DNA of 64,000 nt from Franconibacter helveticus LMG 23732 (GCF_000463115.2 NZ_AWFX01000042.1:316342-380341), one strand, 5' to 3'. Numbered from the stretch's first letter, positions 43,757 through 53,474 are shown. The notes: a model not told the origin generated them from the sequence alone. Made by a program: numbers and translations.

Positions 43757-44506
43757 ATGATTATTCTGGTTACCGGTGCGACGGCAGGTTTTGGCGAATG
43801 CATTACCCGTCGGTTTATTCAAAATGGTCATAAAGTTATCGCCACGGGGCGCCGCCAGGAGCGCCTTCAGGAACTGAAAGAAGAGCTTGGCGATAACCTC
43901 TATACCGCGCAGCTTGATGTTCGCAACCGCGCCGCCATTAAAGAGATGCTGGGCAGCCTGCCCCTTGAATGGCGTGAAATCGACGTGCTGGTTAACAATG
44001 CCGGCCTGGCGCTCGGTCTGGAGCCTGCCCACAAGGCGAGCGTGGAAGACTGGGAGACAATGATCGACACCAATAATAAAGGGCTTGTCTATATGACCCG
44101 CGCCGTGCTGCCAGGCATGGTGGAACGCAACCGCGGCCATATTATTAACCTCGGCTCAACCGCAGGCAGCTGGCCTTACGCGGGCGGTAACGTTTATGGC
44201 GCGACGAAAGCGTTTGTGCGTCAGTTCAGCCTGAACCTGCGCACCGACCTGCACGGCACGGCGGTGCGTGTGACCGATATCGAGCCGGGCCTGGTGGGCG
44301 GCACAGAGTTCTCGAACGTGCGCTTTAAGGGCGACGATGATAAAGCGGGTAAAACCTACGAAAACACCAACGCGCTGACGCCGGAAGATGTGACCGAAGC
44401 GGTGTGGTGGGTCGCTACCCTGCCGTCGCACGTGAACATTAATACGCTGGAGATGATGCCGGTCAGCCAGACTTACGCCGGCCTTAGCGTTCATCGCAAA
44501 TCCTGA
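43757..44506 (+). CDS. ydfG: 3-hydroxy acid / serine dehydrogenase YdfG
   Basis: This 249-residue short-chain dehydrogenase is close to E. coli YdfG, an NADP-dependent enzyme acting on serine, allo-threonine, 3-hydroxypropionate and malonic semialdehyde (RutE/RutC pathway back-up). The NADP loop is TGATAGFGEC, and the catalytic Ser-Tyr-Lys are in NLGSTAGSWPYAGGNVYGATKAF. I start at 43757 to match E. coli; a GAGGAAC site precedes it. It is divergent from guaD. Confidence 0.93.
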   Translation: MIILVTGATAGFGECITRRFIQNGHKVIATGRRQERLQELKEELGDNLYTAQLDVRNRAAIKEMLGSLPLEWREIDVLVNNAGLALGLEPAHKASVEDWETMIDTNNKGLVYMTRAVLPGMVERNRGHIINLGSTAGSWPYAGGNVYGATKAFVRQFSLNLRTDLHGTAVRVTDIEPGLVGGTEFSNVRFKGDDDKAGKTYENTNALTPEDVTEAVWWVATLPSHVNINTLEMMPVSQTYAGLSVHRKS

Positions 44507-44601
44507 TTTTGCCTTCCTGCCCGGCCGCGCTGGCCGGGTATGGGCGGGGTAACAAAAAAATGGTAGATTGAACCGTTACCCGCTGATAAAAGTAAAAATC
44601 G

Positions 44602-45288
44602 ATGGCTGCTGAAACCCCGCTCAACCCGACTCAACCGGTGAACCAACAGATTTATCGCATTCTGCGACGCGATATTGTCCACTGCCTTATTCCCCCTGGT
44701 ACGCCGCTGTCTGAAAAAGAGGTTTCGGTACGCTTTGATGTCTCGCGCCAGCCGGTGCGTGAAGCCTTTATCAAGCTTGCGGAAAACGGCCTGATCCAGA
44801 TTCGCCCCCAGCGCGGCAGTTTTGTTAACAAGATTTCACTGGCGCAGGTGCGCAACGGCTGCTTTGTCCGCCAGGCCATTGAACGCGCCGTGGTTCAGCG
44901 GGCCGCAACGATGATCACCGACGCCGATCTTTATCAGCTTGAACAAAACCTTAACCAGCAGCGCACCGCCATCGATCGTAAACAGCTTAACGACTTCTTC
45001 CAGCTCGACGATGAGTTCCACCAGAAACTCGCCCGGATGGCGGATTGCCAGCTCGCCTGGGATACGGTGGAAAACATTAAAGCGACCATCGACCGCGTGC
45101 GCTATATGAGTCTTGACCACGTCTCGCCGCCGGAAATGCTGCTGCGCCAGCATGCCGATATTTTTCATGCGCTGGAAAAACGCGATCCGCAGGCCGCGGA
45201 CGACGCCATGCGCGTGCATTTGCAGGAAATTAGCGAGTCGGTACAGTTGATTCGCCAGGAAAACCGCGACTGGTTCAGCGAAGAGTAA
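44602..45288 (+). CDS. rspR: GntR-family repressor RspR (YdfH)
   Basis: This 228-residue GntR/FadR-family regulator is close to E. coli RspR. The winged helix is [30 protein letters not shown] and the C-terminal FCD domain follows. In E. coli RspR represses rspAB, and rspA lies 3.5 kb away here. It is followed by ydfZ after a gap holding an FNR site. Confidence 0.93.
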   Translation: MAAETPLNPTQPVNQQIYRILRRDIVHCLIPPGTPLSEKEVSVRFDVSRQPVREAFIKLAENGLIQIRPQRGSFVNKISLAQVRNGCFVRQAIERAVVQRAATMITDADLYQLEQNLNQQRTAIDRKQLNDFFQLDDEFHQKLARMADCQLAWDTVENIKATIDRVRYMSLDHVSPPEMLLRQHADIFHALEKRDPQAADDAMRVHLQEISESVQLIRQENRDWFSEE

Positions 45289-45318
45289 ACCGCGCGTGAT
45301 ATTCATCACACAAATACG

Positions 45319-45332
45319 TTGATTTTGATCGA
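45319..45332 (+). promoter_or_regulatory. FNR site upstream of ydfZ
   Basis: TTGATTTTGATCGA fits TTGAT-N4-ATCAA with one mismatch. It lies 79 bases before ydfZ, consistent with the FNR-dependent anaerobic induction known for ydfZ in E. coli. Confidence 0.75.
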
Positions 45333-45410
45333 GATTAACGTTTTTCGTCGTCCGCTTTTTAAAATGGGGCTCGTCTGAATTGCTGACTTTCATTCAGAGG
45401 AGAAACCACC

Positions 45411-45614
45411 ATGATGACATACGATCGTAACCGCAACCCTATCACCACTGGCAGCCGCGTTATGGTAAGCGGTACTGGCCAAACCGGCGTCATTACCGCC
45501 ATTCACAGCGAAGGCCTGAATGCCGAACAGGTACGGCGTGGCAAAACGGTTGAAGTGGAAGGGTGTGAGGGGAAATTCGAACCCGTTGAGCTGATTCGTC
45601 TCGGTTTACATTAA
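45411..45614 (+). CDS. ydfZ: YdfZ, selenium-associated small protein
   Basis: This 67-residue protein matches E. coli YdfZ ([38 protein letters not shown]), including the single Cys52. E. coli YdfZ carries labile selenium bound through a Cys and is induced without oxygen. A strong AGAGGAG site precedes the ATG and a terminator follows. Confidence 0.92.
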   Translation: MMTYDRNRNPITTGSRVMVSGTGQTGVITAIHSEGLNAEQVRRGKTVEVEGCEGKFEPVELIRLGLH

Positions 45615-45621
45615 TGTGGTG

Positions 45622-45645
45622 AATGCCGCCCGGGGGCGGCATTTT
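45622..45645. terminator. Terminator of ydfZ
   Basis: The stem AATGCCGCC/GGCGGCATT is followed by TTTAC, between convergent ydfZ and ydfI. Confidence 0.85.
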
Positions 45646-45651
45646 ACGGTT

Positions 45652-47118
45652 TCAGCCGCGCGGCTGCGCATACTGCGCCACTGTCGCCTTCGCCCCTTTC
45701 GCCAGCAGCAGCTTGTAAGCTTCCGTCACCTGCGCCACAAAATCGGCCTCTTTCGCCAGGTCTTCGCCAAAAATCGCTTTCAGCCCCAGCAGCGCTTTAA
45801 CCCGCGCATCGCCCTCTTCGCTGGCGCGCACCGCGTGTTGAATAGAGTCAAGCAGCGGGTCGCAAACTTCGATCGCAGCGCCCTGCTCGTCCACGCCGCC
45901 CACATAGCGCATCCAGCCCGCCACGCCCAGCGTGAGCAGCTCATAACGGCTGCCGTTCGCCCGGTGCCAGCGAATGGCGTCCAGCCAGCGCTGCGGCAGC
46001 TTCTGACTGCCGTCCATCGCGATTTGCCAGGTGCGGTGGCGCAGCGCCGGGTTGCTGTAACGCTCAATAAGCAGGTTCGCATAATTCGCCAGATCGACGC
46101 CCTGCACTTTTAACGTCGGCGCCTGCTCATTCAGCATCAGCGCATGCGCAGCGCGGCGGAAATGCGCATCTTCCATACAGTCGTTGATGTGTTGATAACC
46201 GGCCAGGTAGCCGAGATAGGCCAGGAACGAGTGGCTGCCGTTAAGCATACGCAGCTTCATCTCTTCAAACGGCACGACATCTTTTACCAGCTCTGCGCCC
46301 GCCTTTTCCCATTCCGGGCGGCCCGCGACAAAATTATCTTCGATAACCCACTGGCGGAACGGCTCACAGGCGACGCCTGCCGGGTCGCGCACGCCGGTGA
46401 TGCGCTCGATTTTATCCAGCGTTTCCGCCGTCACCGCCGGAACGATACGGTCTACCATCGTCGACGGAAAAGTCACGTTTTGCTCAATCCACTGCGCTAA
46501 CTCTGCGTCCAGCGCCCGGGCATAAGCCAGAACGACATTGCGGGTGACATGGCCGTTTTCCGGCATGTTATCGCAGGACATCACGCTGAAGGCGTTAAGC
46601 CCTGCCGCTTTACGCTTCGCCAGCGCCGCAACAATAACACCCGGCGCCGATTTCGGCTGATGCGGGTTTTGCAGGTCAGCGACGATAAACGGGTTATCCA
46701 GCGCCAGTTCGCCCGTTGCCGGCGAGTGGCAATAGCCTTTTTCAGTGATGGTCAGTGAGACAATCGCCACCTGCGGCTGACACAGCGCATCCATGACGCG
46801 CTCAAATCCGTCGACCTGCGCATGGAGCGCTTCTTTTACGACGCCCACTACGCGGGCGCGCCATGCCTCTGCCGACATCTCCGCCACGGTGTAAAGGCGA
46901 TCCTGACGGTTCAGGTCGTCAATCTGCTGTTCGCCGCCAATCAGATTGATTTCGCAGTAACCCCAGTCGCTATTGTGTTCGGCGGCAAGAATATCGGCGT
47001 ACACGCCCTGGTGCGCGCGGTGAAATGCGCCAAAGCCCAGGTGAACGATGCGGGTAGTTAAGCGGTTGCGGTTATAGGCAGGCAGAATGGCTTTTGCCGT
47101 TAAGAGACTCTTTTCCAT
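45652..47118 (-). CDS. ydfI: Mannitol-dehydrogenase family oxidoreductase (YdfI)
   Basis: This 488-residue polyol-specific long-chain dehydrogenase resembles E. coli YdfI and the fructuronate reductase UxuB. The Rossmann start is [19 protein letters not shown] and the catalytic Lys region is [22 protein letters not shown]. It probably interconverts D-mannonate and D-fructuronate or a similar sugar acid. In E. coli it also lies beside rspR and ydfZ. The RspA gene and a transporter upstream on the same strand suggest a shared sugar-acid pathway. Confidence 0.88.
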   Translation of the reverse strand: MEKSLLTAKAILPAYNRNRLTTRIVHLGFGAFHRAHQGVYADILAAEHNSDWGYCEINLIGGEQQIDDLNRQDRLYTVAEMSAEAWRARVVGVVKEALHAQVDGFERVMDALCQPQVAIVSLTITEKGYCHSPATGELALDNPFIVADLQNPHQPKSAPGVIVAALAKRKAAGLNAFSVMSCDNMPENGHVTRNVVLAYARALDAELAQWIEQNVTFPSTMVDRIVPAVTAETLDKIERITGVRDPAGVACEPFRQWVIEDNFVAGRPEWEKAGAELVKDVVPFEEMKLRMLNGSHSFLAYLGYLAGYQHINDCMEDAHFRRAAHALMLNEQAPTLKVQGVDLANYANLLIERYSNPALRHRTWQIAMDGSQKLPQRWLDAIRWHRANGSRYELLTLGVAGWMRYVGGVDEQGAAIEVCDPLLDSIQHAVRASEEGDARVKALLGLKAIFGEDLAKEADFVAQVTEAYKLLLAKGAKATVAQYAQPRG

Positions 47119-47160
47119 TTTATGATCCAGGGTGAATGAAAAGACCGGGTCAGATTACAT

Positions 47161-47190
47161 CTTGTATGGTTGTAGACTTTGACTTGTATT
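47161..47190. promoter_or_regulatory. Candidate RspR operator upstream of ydfI
   Basis: CTTGTATGGTTGTAG (47161) and ACTTGTATTA (47182) lie 44-70 bases before ydfI. The first shares CTTGTATGGTWGT with a site before rspA (50003-50015, opposite strand). Linking it to RspR is inference. Confidence 0.4.
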
Positions 47191-47281
47191 AATCTTTGCC
47201 CGATTGGTACAACATCATTGACAGGTTGTGTGACAGCTTTTACATGACGTGTTGGTTTAACGGGCGAGCCATGTCTGGCTG

Positions 47282-47311
47282 GCTGCCGGGATGCGGGCGC
47301 ACCCCGGCAGC
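47282..47311. other. Hairpin between transporter gene and ydfI
   Basis: The perfect stem GCTGCCGGG/CCCGGCAGC with a 12-base loop lies between the transporter gene and ydfI. It has no T run, so it is more a REP-like or message-stabilising hairpin than a terminator. Confidence 0.55.
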
Positions 47312-47337
47312 GGATGACGGCGCGGTTGACGGCCCGC

Positions 47338-48669
47338 TTAGTGTCCCCAGCCCTGGTATTCGCCATGGCGCCGCTTCGGTGCGGTTTCCGGCATGGTGAG
47401 CAAGCCAATGACGGAGATAATGCCCAGCACAATCACATAGGACGCCATGCCGTAGTAATGCCCACCGGTCATTTGCAGGATTTTAACCGCCATCAGGCCC
47501 AGCACCCCGCTGCCCACCAGCGAGCCGATTTGCCAGATAAGCGCAATGCCGCTACAGCGAATATGGGTCGGGAAGAGTTCAGGAAAGTAAGACGCTTGCG
47601 GCGCATAACACATGCTATGCCCAAGCGTAATAACGACAATCATCGCGATTTGCGTCAGCCAGTAAATATCCTGATTAATAGCCATAAAGAAAGGAATGAT
47701 GGCGATGACCTGAAGCAGCGCGCCAGCAATATAAACAGGCTTGCGCCCTATTCTGTCGCTTAACGCGCCCATCGCCGGAATAGCGATAATTTCCAGCAGG
47801 ACCGCAACGATCATGCTGTCCATTAAAATCGTGGCGTCCAGGTTATTTGCTTTGCCGTAAGCCAGCACGATAACGGTAAACATGGCGAACGTGCAGGCTT
47901 CAATTAATTTTGCGCAGACGCCTTTAACCACAATACCGGGATAATTACGGATGACTTCAATAACCGGTCGCGATTCTGCTGCTTTGGTTTCTCTTATCTG
48001 GGCAAAGACGGGGGATTCATCAATGCGCAGCCGAATAAACAACCCAACGATCACCAGCAGCGCGCTGAGTAAAAACGGTATGCGCCAGCCGTAATCCATC
48101 ATGGCCTCTGGCGAGAGAAAACTGTTCAACAAGGCGAACAGCGCCATGGGTAAAAGAAAGCCTGCCGGCGCGCCAATCTGCACCCAGCTTGAAAAGAAGC
48201 CGCGCCGCTCCGGCATGGAGTATTCGGCCGTCATGAGCACCGCGCCCGCCTGCTCGCCGCCTACGCCAAACCCCTGTAATACCCTGATTAAAATTAATAA
48301 TACGGGCGCCCAGATGCCGATCTTTTCATACGTTGGCAACAGGCCGATACAGAATGTGCCCAGCCCGACGATCAGGATCGTAATAACCAGCGCTTTTTTA
48401 CGCCCGACCTTATCGCCAATATGACCAAAAACGATCCCGCCCAGAGGACGGGCTAAAAAACCGACCGCATAAGTGGCGAATGCGGCGAGCGTGCTAATAA
48501 GCGGATCGCTGCTCGGGAAAAAGAGATGGCCAAAAAAGAGCACGGCCGCGGTGCCATAGGCGAAAAAATCATAATATTCCGCGGCAGTGCCTATGGCAGA
48601 GGCAGAAGCTACCCGCTTTATTATTGGGGTGTTATCAACATTATTCTTAATATCTGTTGTGCTAACCAT
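47338..48669 (-). CDS. MFS transporter, metabolite:H+ symporter type (YdfJ-like)
   Basis: This 443-residue transporter with 12 membrane segments belongs to the metabolite:H+ symporter group (GTAAEYYDFFAYGTAAVLFFG; FATYAVGFLARPLGGIVFGHIGDKVGRKK). E. coli has such a gene, ydfJ, next to ydfI, where the Qin prophage has broken it; here the frame is complete. It follows rspA by 54 bases and is probably cotranscribed with it. The cargo is likely a sugar acid such as mannonate, from context only. Confidence 0.83.
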   Translation of the reverse strand: MVSTTDIKNNVDNTPIIKRVASASAIGTAAEYYDFFAYGTAAVLFFGHLFFPSSDPLISTLAAFATYAVGFLARPLGGIVFGHIGDKVGRKKALVITILIVGLGTFCIGLLPTYEKIGIWAPVLLILIRVLQGFGVGGEQAGAVLMTAEYSMPERRGFFSSWVQIGAPAGFLLPMALFALLNSFLSPEAMMDYGWRIPFLLSALLVIVGLFIRLRIDESPVFAQIRETKAAESRPVIEVIRNYPGIVVKGVCAKLIEACTFAMFTVIVLAYGKANNLDATILMDSMIVAVLLEIIAIPAMGALSDRIGRKPVYIAGALLQVIAIIPFFMAINQDIYWLTQIAMIVVITLGHSMCYAPQASYFPELFPTHIRCSGIALIWQIGSLVGSGVLGLMAVKILQMTGGHYYGMASYVIVLGIISVIGLLTMPETAPKRRHGEYQGWGH

Positions 48670-48723
48670 AATGTTCTACCTGTGTCAGATTCAAAATGAT
48701 GTCAGGATGTAGGGTTTATTGGT

Positions 48724-49938
48724 TTACCAGTTCCACAGCGTACCGTCTTCAAGACGGGCGACCGGTAAATAAGCCGGATCGTAGGGGTATTTCGCCGCCA
48801 GCTTTTCATCAAATTCGATGCCCAGTCCCGGCTTTTCGCCCGGATGCATATAACCGTTGTCAAAGCGCCAGCTGTGCGGGAAAACTTCCAGCATCTGTTC
48901 CGAATACCCCATATATTCCTGCACGCCGAAATTAGGCACCCAGAGGTCGAAATGGAGCGCGGCGGCGTGGCAGATGGGCGACAAATCTGACGGCCCGTGG
49001 GAGCCGGTGCGAACCTGATAGAGCGAGGCGAAATCCGCGATGCGGCGCATGCCGGTAATACCGCCCGCGTGCGTTATGGTGGTGCGGATATAATCGATAA
49101 GCTGCTCTTCAATCAGCTGCTTGCAATCCCAGATACTGTTAAACACCTCTCCCACCGCAATTGGCGTGACGGTGTGCTGACGAATAAGGCGAAAGCAGGC
49201 TTGGTTTTCCGCAGGCGTCGGATCTTCCATCCAGAACAGGCGATAGTCTTCAATGCTTTTGCCAAAGCGCGCGGCCTCAATGGGCGTCAGGCGGTGATGC
49301 ATGTCGTGCAGCAAATGTTCGTGATAACCGAACTTGTTACGCACCGCGTCAAAAAGTTTTGGCGTGAAATCGAGGTATTTCTCCGTAGACCACAGCTGCT
49401 CTTCCGGCCATTCGCCTTTGGTGGCGGGTTCATAAGCCTGCCCCTTGCCTTTCGCCATACCGTAAGTGGTTTTCATTCCCGGTACGCCGCACTGCACGCG
49501 AATCGCTTTAAAGCCCATCTCTTTATGGCGCGCGTAGTCGTCAAGCACTTCATCAATGCTGTGGCCGGTGGTGTGGCAGTACACCATCACCCCTTCGCGC
49601 GAAGCGCCGCCAAGCAGCTGGTAAAGCGGCATACCGGCGGCTTTGGCTTTGATATCCCACAGCGCCATGTCGATGGCGGAAATGGCCGACATGGTTACCG
49701 GGCCGCGGCGCCAGTAAGCGCCTTTGTAAAAGAACTGCCAGATATCCTCAATGCGCTGCGCATCGCGCCCGACCAGTTGCGGGCAGAGATGGTCGCGCAG
49801 GTAGCTCGCCACAGAGAGCTCACGCCCGTTGAGGGTGGCGTCGCCAAGCCCGGTCAGGCCCTCTTCCGTGGTGATTTTAAGGGTAACGAAGTTTCGGCCC
49901 GGACAGGTGACAAAGACTTCCGCTTTGCTGATTCTCAT
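48724..49938 (-). CDS. rspA: RspA, mannonate dehydratase family enzyme
   Basis: This 404-residue enolase-superfamily enzyme is nearly identical to E. coli RspA ([53 protein letters not shown] segment). RspA-type proteins dehydrate D-mannonate weakly to 2-keto-3-deoxygluconate, and RspA was linked to starvation sensing through homoserine lactone. I chose 49938 as start by alignment; the upstream Met lacks homology. The usual partner rspB is missing; a transporter gene takes its place. Confidence 0.93.
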   Translation of the reverse strand: MRISKAEVFVTCPGRNFVTLKITTEEGLTGLGDATLNGRELSVASYLRDHLCPQLVGRDAQRIEDIWQFFYKGAYWRRGPVTMSAISAIDMALWDIKAKAAGMPLYQLLGGASREGVMVYCHTTGHSIDEVLDDYARHKEMGFKAIRVQCGVPGMKTTYGMAKGKGQAYEPATKGEWPEEQLWSTEKYLDFTPKLFDAVRNKFGYHEHLLHDMHHRLTPIEAARFGKSIEDYRLFWMEDPTPAENQACFRLIRQHTVTPIAVGEVFNSIWDCKQLIEEQLIDYIRTTITHAGGITGMRRIADFASLYQVRTGSHGPSDLSPICHAAALHFDLWVPNFGVQEYMGYSEQMLEVFPHSWRFDNGYMHPGEKPGLGIEFDEKLAAKYPYDPAYLPVARLEDGTLWNW

Positions 49939-49990
49939 GAACACATCCTTCTCTTTTTTCGTATTCAGTACATTTCTGAATGCATAGTAA

Positions 49991-50019
49991 TCAACTGACC
50001 TAACTACCATACAAGTTGA
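49991..50019. promoter_or_regulatory. Candidate operator upstream of rspA
   Basis: TCAACT (49991) and AGTTGA (50014) form an inverted repeat that encloses ACTACCATACAAG (50003-50015), the reverse complement of CTTGTATGGTAGT. The same core occurs before ydfI. It is a reasonable site for RspR, but this is not shown. Confidence 0.45.
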
Positions 50020-50101
50020 ACAAGCAAAAAAATGCGCCCCGGCTCACAAAGTAAAAAGGCGGGCTGGCGGTCATGCCGTTAACGGCTGCGGGGAGTTATT
50101 C

Positions 50102-50428
50102 TCAGGCGCGCCCCCAGCCCGCCACGATAATCAGCATGCCGCAGAGTGCCACGCCTGCGCCCAGCCAGTCATACAGGCTGAGCTTTACGCCATCCACCAC
50201 CCGCAACCACAGCAGCGCCGTCATGACATAAACGCCGCCGTAAGCCGCATAAACGCGCCCGCTTGCTACCGGATGCAGCGTCAGCAGCCAGACAAACAGG
50301 GCAAGCGACAGCGCCGCGGGCACCAGAAGCAGCGGCGTACCGTTTTTTTTCAGCCACAGCCAGGGCAAAAAACAGCCCACGATTTCAGCAAGCGCAGTGG
50401 CGAAAAAAAGCAGCGTCGTTTTGATCAT
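50102..50428 (-). CDS. ynfA: YnfA family small membrane protein
   Basis: This 108-residue inner-membrane protein with four segments matches E. coli YnfA ([38 protein letters not shown]), a small-multidrug-resistance relative. I use the ATG at 50428 because it gives the same length as in E. coli; an ATG four codons upstream is possible. It is divergent from ynfB. Confidence 0.92.
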   Translation of the reverse strand: MIKTTLLFFATALAEIVGCFLPWLWLKKNGTPLLLVPAALSLALFVWLLTLHPVASGRVYAAYGGVYVMTALLWLRVVDGVKLSLYDWLGAGVALCGMLIIVAGWGRA

Positions 50429-50548
50429 ATTGAGGTCCATCGTGGATAATTAGAGCATCGTCGTGCGCTGTGCGCGCTAAAAAGGCGGTGATATAGTAAA
50501 GCCTGTCGGTTAACCGGCAAGTGTTGCTTCACATTAAAGGAAATCGCA

Positions 50549-50884
50549 ATGAAAACTCTCCTTCGCCACACCCTGCTGATGGCGCTGGTCGCTGGCGCAT
50601 TCAGCCTGGCGTTACCGGCGCAGGCGGAAACCAGCAAGCTGATTATCGAGTCCGGTGACAGCGCGCAAAGCCGCCAGAATGCCGCGATGGACAAAGAGCA
50701 ATGGAATGACACCCGTTCTTTACGCCATAAAGTGAATACCCGCGCCGAAAAAGAGTGGGATAAAGCCGATGTCGCTTTCGACAGCCGCGATAAGTGCGAA
50801 CAGAGCGCCAACCTTAACGCCTACTGGGAGCCGAACACGCTGCGCTGTCTTGACCGCCGCACCGGCCGCGTCGTCGCGCCCTAA
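50549..50884 (+). CDS. ynfB: YnfB exported protein (DUF1283)
   Basis: This 111-residue protein has a signal peptide cleaved after PAQA (about residue 26) and a DUF1283 domain ([51 protein letters not shown]). The two Cys may form a disulfide in the periplasm. Its function is unknown. It matches E. coli YnfB and keeps its place before speG. Confidence 0.9.
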   Translation: MKTLLRHTLLMALVAGAFSLALPAQAETSKLIIESGDSAQSRQNAAMDKEQWNDTRSLRHKVNTRAEKEWDKADVAFDSRDKCEQSANLNAYWEPNTLRCLDRRTGRVVAP

Positions 50885-50896
50885 TCCGCTCCTTCC

Positions 50897-50924
50897 AAAG
50901 GCTTCCGCGCCGGAAGCCTTTTTC
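50897..50924 (+). terminator. Terminator of ynfB
   Basis: The stem AAAGGCTTCCG/CGGAAGCCTTT with a three-base loop is followed by TTC, between ynfB and speG. Confidence 0.8.
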
Positions 50925-50944
50925 TTCGCTACAAAGGATTTGTC

Positions 50945-51502
50945 ATGTCTGAACTGACTGTAAAACTGCGCCCGCTTGAGCGCGAAGATCTTCGTTTCGT
51001 CCACCAGCTTGATAACAACGCCAGCGTTATGCGCTACTGGTTTGAAGAGCCGTATGAAGCGTTTGTCGAGCTTTCTGACCTGTATGACAAACATATCCAC
51101 GATCAGAGCGAAAGACGTTTTGTTGTGGAATGCAACGGCGAGAAAGCGGGCCTGGTAGAACTTGTTGAGATTAACCATGTGCATCGCCGCGCTGAGTTCC
51201 AGATAATTATCTCGCCCGATCACCAGGGCCGGGGGCTGGCGTCGCGCGCCGCGAAGCTTGCCATGGATTACGGTTTCACGGTGCTTAATCTCTACAAGCT
51301 CTATTTAATCGTCGATAAAGAAAACGAGAAAGCGATTCATATTTATCGCAAGCTGGGTTTTCAGGTTGAAGGCGAGCTTATCGACGAGTTCTTTATCAAC
51401 GGCGAATACCGCACCACCATCCGCATGTGTATCTTCCAGCATCAGTATCTGGCGGAGCATAAAACCCCTGGCAGCAGCCTGCTTAAACCCACCGCGCAGT
51501 AA
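50945..51502 (+). CDS. speG: Spermidine N1-acetyltransferase SpeG
   Basis: This 185-residue GNAT enzyme acetylates spermidine and spermine and so relieves polyamine toxicity. It is very close to E. coli SpeG throughout ([51 protein letters not shown] as the acetyl-CoA motif). E. coli SpeG forms dodecamers. It has an AAAGGA site. With sad at the other end of the window it is one of two polyamine-related genes. Confidence 0.96.
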   Translation: MSELTVKLRPLEREDLRFVHQLDNNASVMRYWFEEPYEAFVELSDLYDKHIHDQSERRFVVECNGEKAGLVELVEINHVHRRAEFQIIISPDHQGRGLASRAAKLAMDYGFTVLNLYKLYLIVDKENEKAIHIYRKLGFQVEGELIDEFFINGEYRTTIRMCIFQHQYLAEHKTPGSSLLKPTAQ

Positions 51503-51562
51503 AGGCGGCGTTATTGCGGCGGGTAGCCTGTTGCTGCCTGCCTGCACGCAGAGCCAGCCGTA

Positions 51563-52282
51563 TCAATAATAATCAATGGTGTTTTTGATGGTGTAATTGT
51601 GATGCACCGGCGGGCTGGCGCTCTCGTCCGTTATCTCCAGCTTGCAGCTCACCGGGTTGAAATGCCTGTCGTAATCGCAACTTTGCTTCACGCGCCCCAG
51701 GGTTTTATCGTTAAGGGTGCTGACCGCCGTGTAATCCAGCTTTTTGCGATTGTCGGCAACGGTGGCGAGCACGGTCATTTTCGTCTGGCCCGCCACCGTG
51801 ACTTTACCCAACGGATAGCCTTCGGCGTCGTAGCGATAATCTATCGTCGCGTCTTTGCCCCGCGCTTTAACAACAAAACCGCTGTCGTTGGTGTCGTAGG
51901 TAATCCCTGCCGCAGGCAGTTCCGCCAGCTGGCATTTGCCCTGTAATTTCACCCGTTTCTCCTGCGAAGCGGCATCCAGATAAAAATTCGCGTTCAGCAC
52001 CAGCGCGGCGCCGGAGTTATCTTCCAGATTATGAAATTCCAGCGTATCAAAACAGCCTTCCTCAGAGACCGTGCCGGTTATCCTTTTCGCTACCTCGCCT
52101 TTTTCATTCATCAGCGTCTGGCTGAAATCTTTCACCGGGCCGCGCAGCGGGTCGAAATCAAATTCATTAGAAAAGCTCGCCATCTCTGGAGTAAAGGCTT
52201 GCGGGGCGGATGCGCCGTCGCAGCCTGCCAGCAGCCAGAGGGCTGGGAGCGTCATCAGGGCTTTTTTCACGCGAATGTCCAT
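51563..52282 (-). CDS. ynfC: YnfC family lipoprotein
   Basis: This 239-residue envelope lipoprotein has the lipobox LLAGC (acylated Cys at about residue 21). The mature protein (FSNEFDFDPLRGPVKDFSQTL; VKARGKDATIDYRYDAEGYPLGKV) matches E. coli YnfC. Its function is unknown; the repeated beta-like YD-rich strands recall YD/Rhs-type repeats. It is convergent with speG and divergent from ynfD. Confidence 0.9.
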   Translation of the reverse strand: MDIRVKKALMTLPALWLLAGCDGASAPQAFTPEMASFSNEFDFDPLRGPVKDFSQTLMNEKGEVAKRITGTVSEEGCFDTLEFHNLEDNSGAALVLNANFYLDAASQEKRVKLQGKCQLAELPAAGITYDTNDSGFVVKARGKDATIDYRYDAEGYPLGKVTVAGQTKMTVLATVADNRKKLDYTAVSTLNDKTLGRVKQSCDYDRHFNPVSCKLEITDESASPPVHHNYTIKNTIDYY

Positions 52283-52372
52283 AGGTCCTTAGTGTTACAT
52301 ACATGTTAATACAAGGATTTACGTTCTGTCTGCTATCCTTAGTTTATCTGTTCAGGAGAAAAGGAACGTAAT

Positions 52373-52675
52373 ATGAAACGCCCTGTACTGGTCAGCACTT
52401 TTCTGCTTCTCGCCGCCGTGCCTGCGCTGGCGCAGCAAAATTCCTGCGAACGTGTGCGGGATGAGATCCAGCAGCGTATTCTTAACAACGGCGTGCCGGA
52501 GTCGGGCTTTACGCTTTCCATCGTACCCAACGATCAGGCGGATAAGCCGGACGCCCAGGTGGTCGGACACTGCGCTAATGATACGCAAAAGATCCTTTAT
52601 ACGCGCACCAGCAGCGCTAATGCCTCTTCCGCTTCAGACTCCGCGCAGGATGGCTCGCACAGCGAACCGCAATAA
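52373..52675 (+). CDS. ynfD: YnfD exported protein (DUF1161)
   Basis: This 100-residue protein has a signal peptide (MKRPVLVSTFLLLAAVPALA) and a DUF1161 domain with two Cys (NSCERVRDEIQQRILNNGVPESGFTLSIV; VVGHCANDTQKILYTR). A Ser/Ala-rich tail follows. It matches E. coli YnfD, of unknown function. It has an AGGAG site and its own terminator. Confidence 0.88.
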   Translation: MKRPVLVSTFLLLAAVPALAQQNSCERVRDEIQQRILNNGVPESGFTLSIVPNDQADKPDAQVVGHCANDTQKILYTRTSSANASSASDSAQDGSHSEPQ

Positions 52676-52683
52676 TCCGCCAC

Positions 52684-52704
52684 GGGCGCATAAGCGCCCT
52701 TTTT
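52684..52704 (+). terminator. Terminator of ynfD
   Basis: The stem GGGCGC/GCGCCC with loop ATAA is followed by five T residues, just behind the ynfD stop. Confidence 0.88.
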
Positions 52705-52791
52705 ACTGCGCCTTCTTTGACCGCTGATAACGCCTCATCCGACGAAAACGGTATTCTTCTTTCCCTTACGCTGCCTTAAGGGACTTTAAAA

Positions 52792-53403
52792 TTGACCAGT
52801 AAGCTAAACGACATCGCCCTTTGCGCGCGCGTGCTCGGCGCGCTTTTTTACTATTCTCCATGCGCGCCGGAAGCCGCGCCGCTTGTTAAGGCGCTTCGCG
52901 AGGAAGCGTGGCGCGGCCAGTGGCCGCAAACCCTGCCTGTAGATGAACAAACCCAGGCCGGGTTTCGCGAGCCGGATGGCGAAGAGACGCTGGAGCAGGC
53001 CTGGCAGCGGCTGTTCATTGGGCCGTGGGCGCTTCCCGCGCCGCCCTGGGGTTCGGTCTGGCTCGATCGTGAAAGCGTATTATTTGGCGATTCCACGCTG
53101 GCGCTGCGCCAGTGGATGCGCGACAACGCCATTACCCTTGAAACGTCCGCCAGCGAGCCGGAAGATCATATCGGCATGCTGTTGCTGATGGCCGCGTGGC
53201 TTGCGGAATCGGGCAAAGCGTGCGCGCTTGAGCAACTGCTGGCGTGGCATCTGCTGCCCTGGGCCGATCGTTTCCTGGAGGTGTTCACTGAAAACGCCGG
53301 GCACCCTTTTTACGTTTCGCTGGGCAGATTAACCCGCCAGACGCTGGCTTACTGGCGCGAACAGTTAGTGATGCCCGTGGCGCAAAAGCAGCTTTATCGC
53401 TGA
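52792..53403 (+). CDS. dmsD: Tat proofreading chaperone DmsD
   Basis: This 203-residue all-helical protein binds the twin-arginine leader of DmsA-type molybdoenzymes and holds them until cofactor loading is complete. It is close to E. coli DmsD: ARVLGALFYYSPCAPEAAPLV, WQRLFIGPWALPAPPWGSVWLDRESVLFGDSTLALRQWM and EPEDHIGMLLLMAAWLAE. It begins with TTG behind AAGGGA. In E. coli and Salmonella a DMSO-reductase operon lies next to it; none is present here, so its client must be elsewhere. Confidence 0.92.
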   Translation: MTSKLNDIALCARVLGALFYYSPCAPEAAPLVKALREEAWRGQWPQTLPVDEQTQAGFREPDGEETLEQAWQRLFIGPWALPAPPWGSVWLDRESVLFGDSTLALRQWMRDNAITLETSASEPEDHIGMLLLMAAWLAESGKACALEQLLAWHLLPWADRFLEVFTENAGHPFYVSLGRLTRQTLAYWREQLVMPVAQKQLYR

Positions 53404-53409
53404 ACGCAT

Positions 53410-53465
53410 GGCGGGCGGCGGACCGGCACGCTAAACGATGCCGGATAAACGCCACCCGCCGTTTT
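53410..53465. repeat. Long imperfect palindrome after dmsD (REP-like)
   Basis: GGCGGGCGGC (53410) pairs with GCCACCCGCC (53451) with one mismatch, and an inner CCGGC/GCCGG pair lies within. The right arm contains GATGCCGGATAAACGCC, which resembles enterobacterial REP elements. It is followed by GTTTTC and may also end dmsD transcription. Confidence 0.6.
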
Positions 53466-53474
53466 CGCTGCGCA

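Noticed and set aside
51503..51569. Lipoprotein-like peptide (GGVIAAGSLLLPACTQSQPYQ-type tail) behind speG
   Set aside because: It has no start codon with a ribosome site of its own and only the tail looks lipobox-like. The rest of the frame is a shadow of speG.
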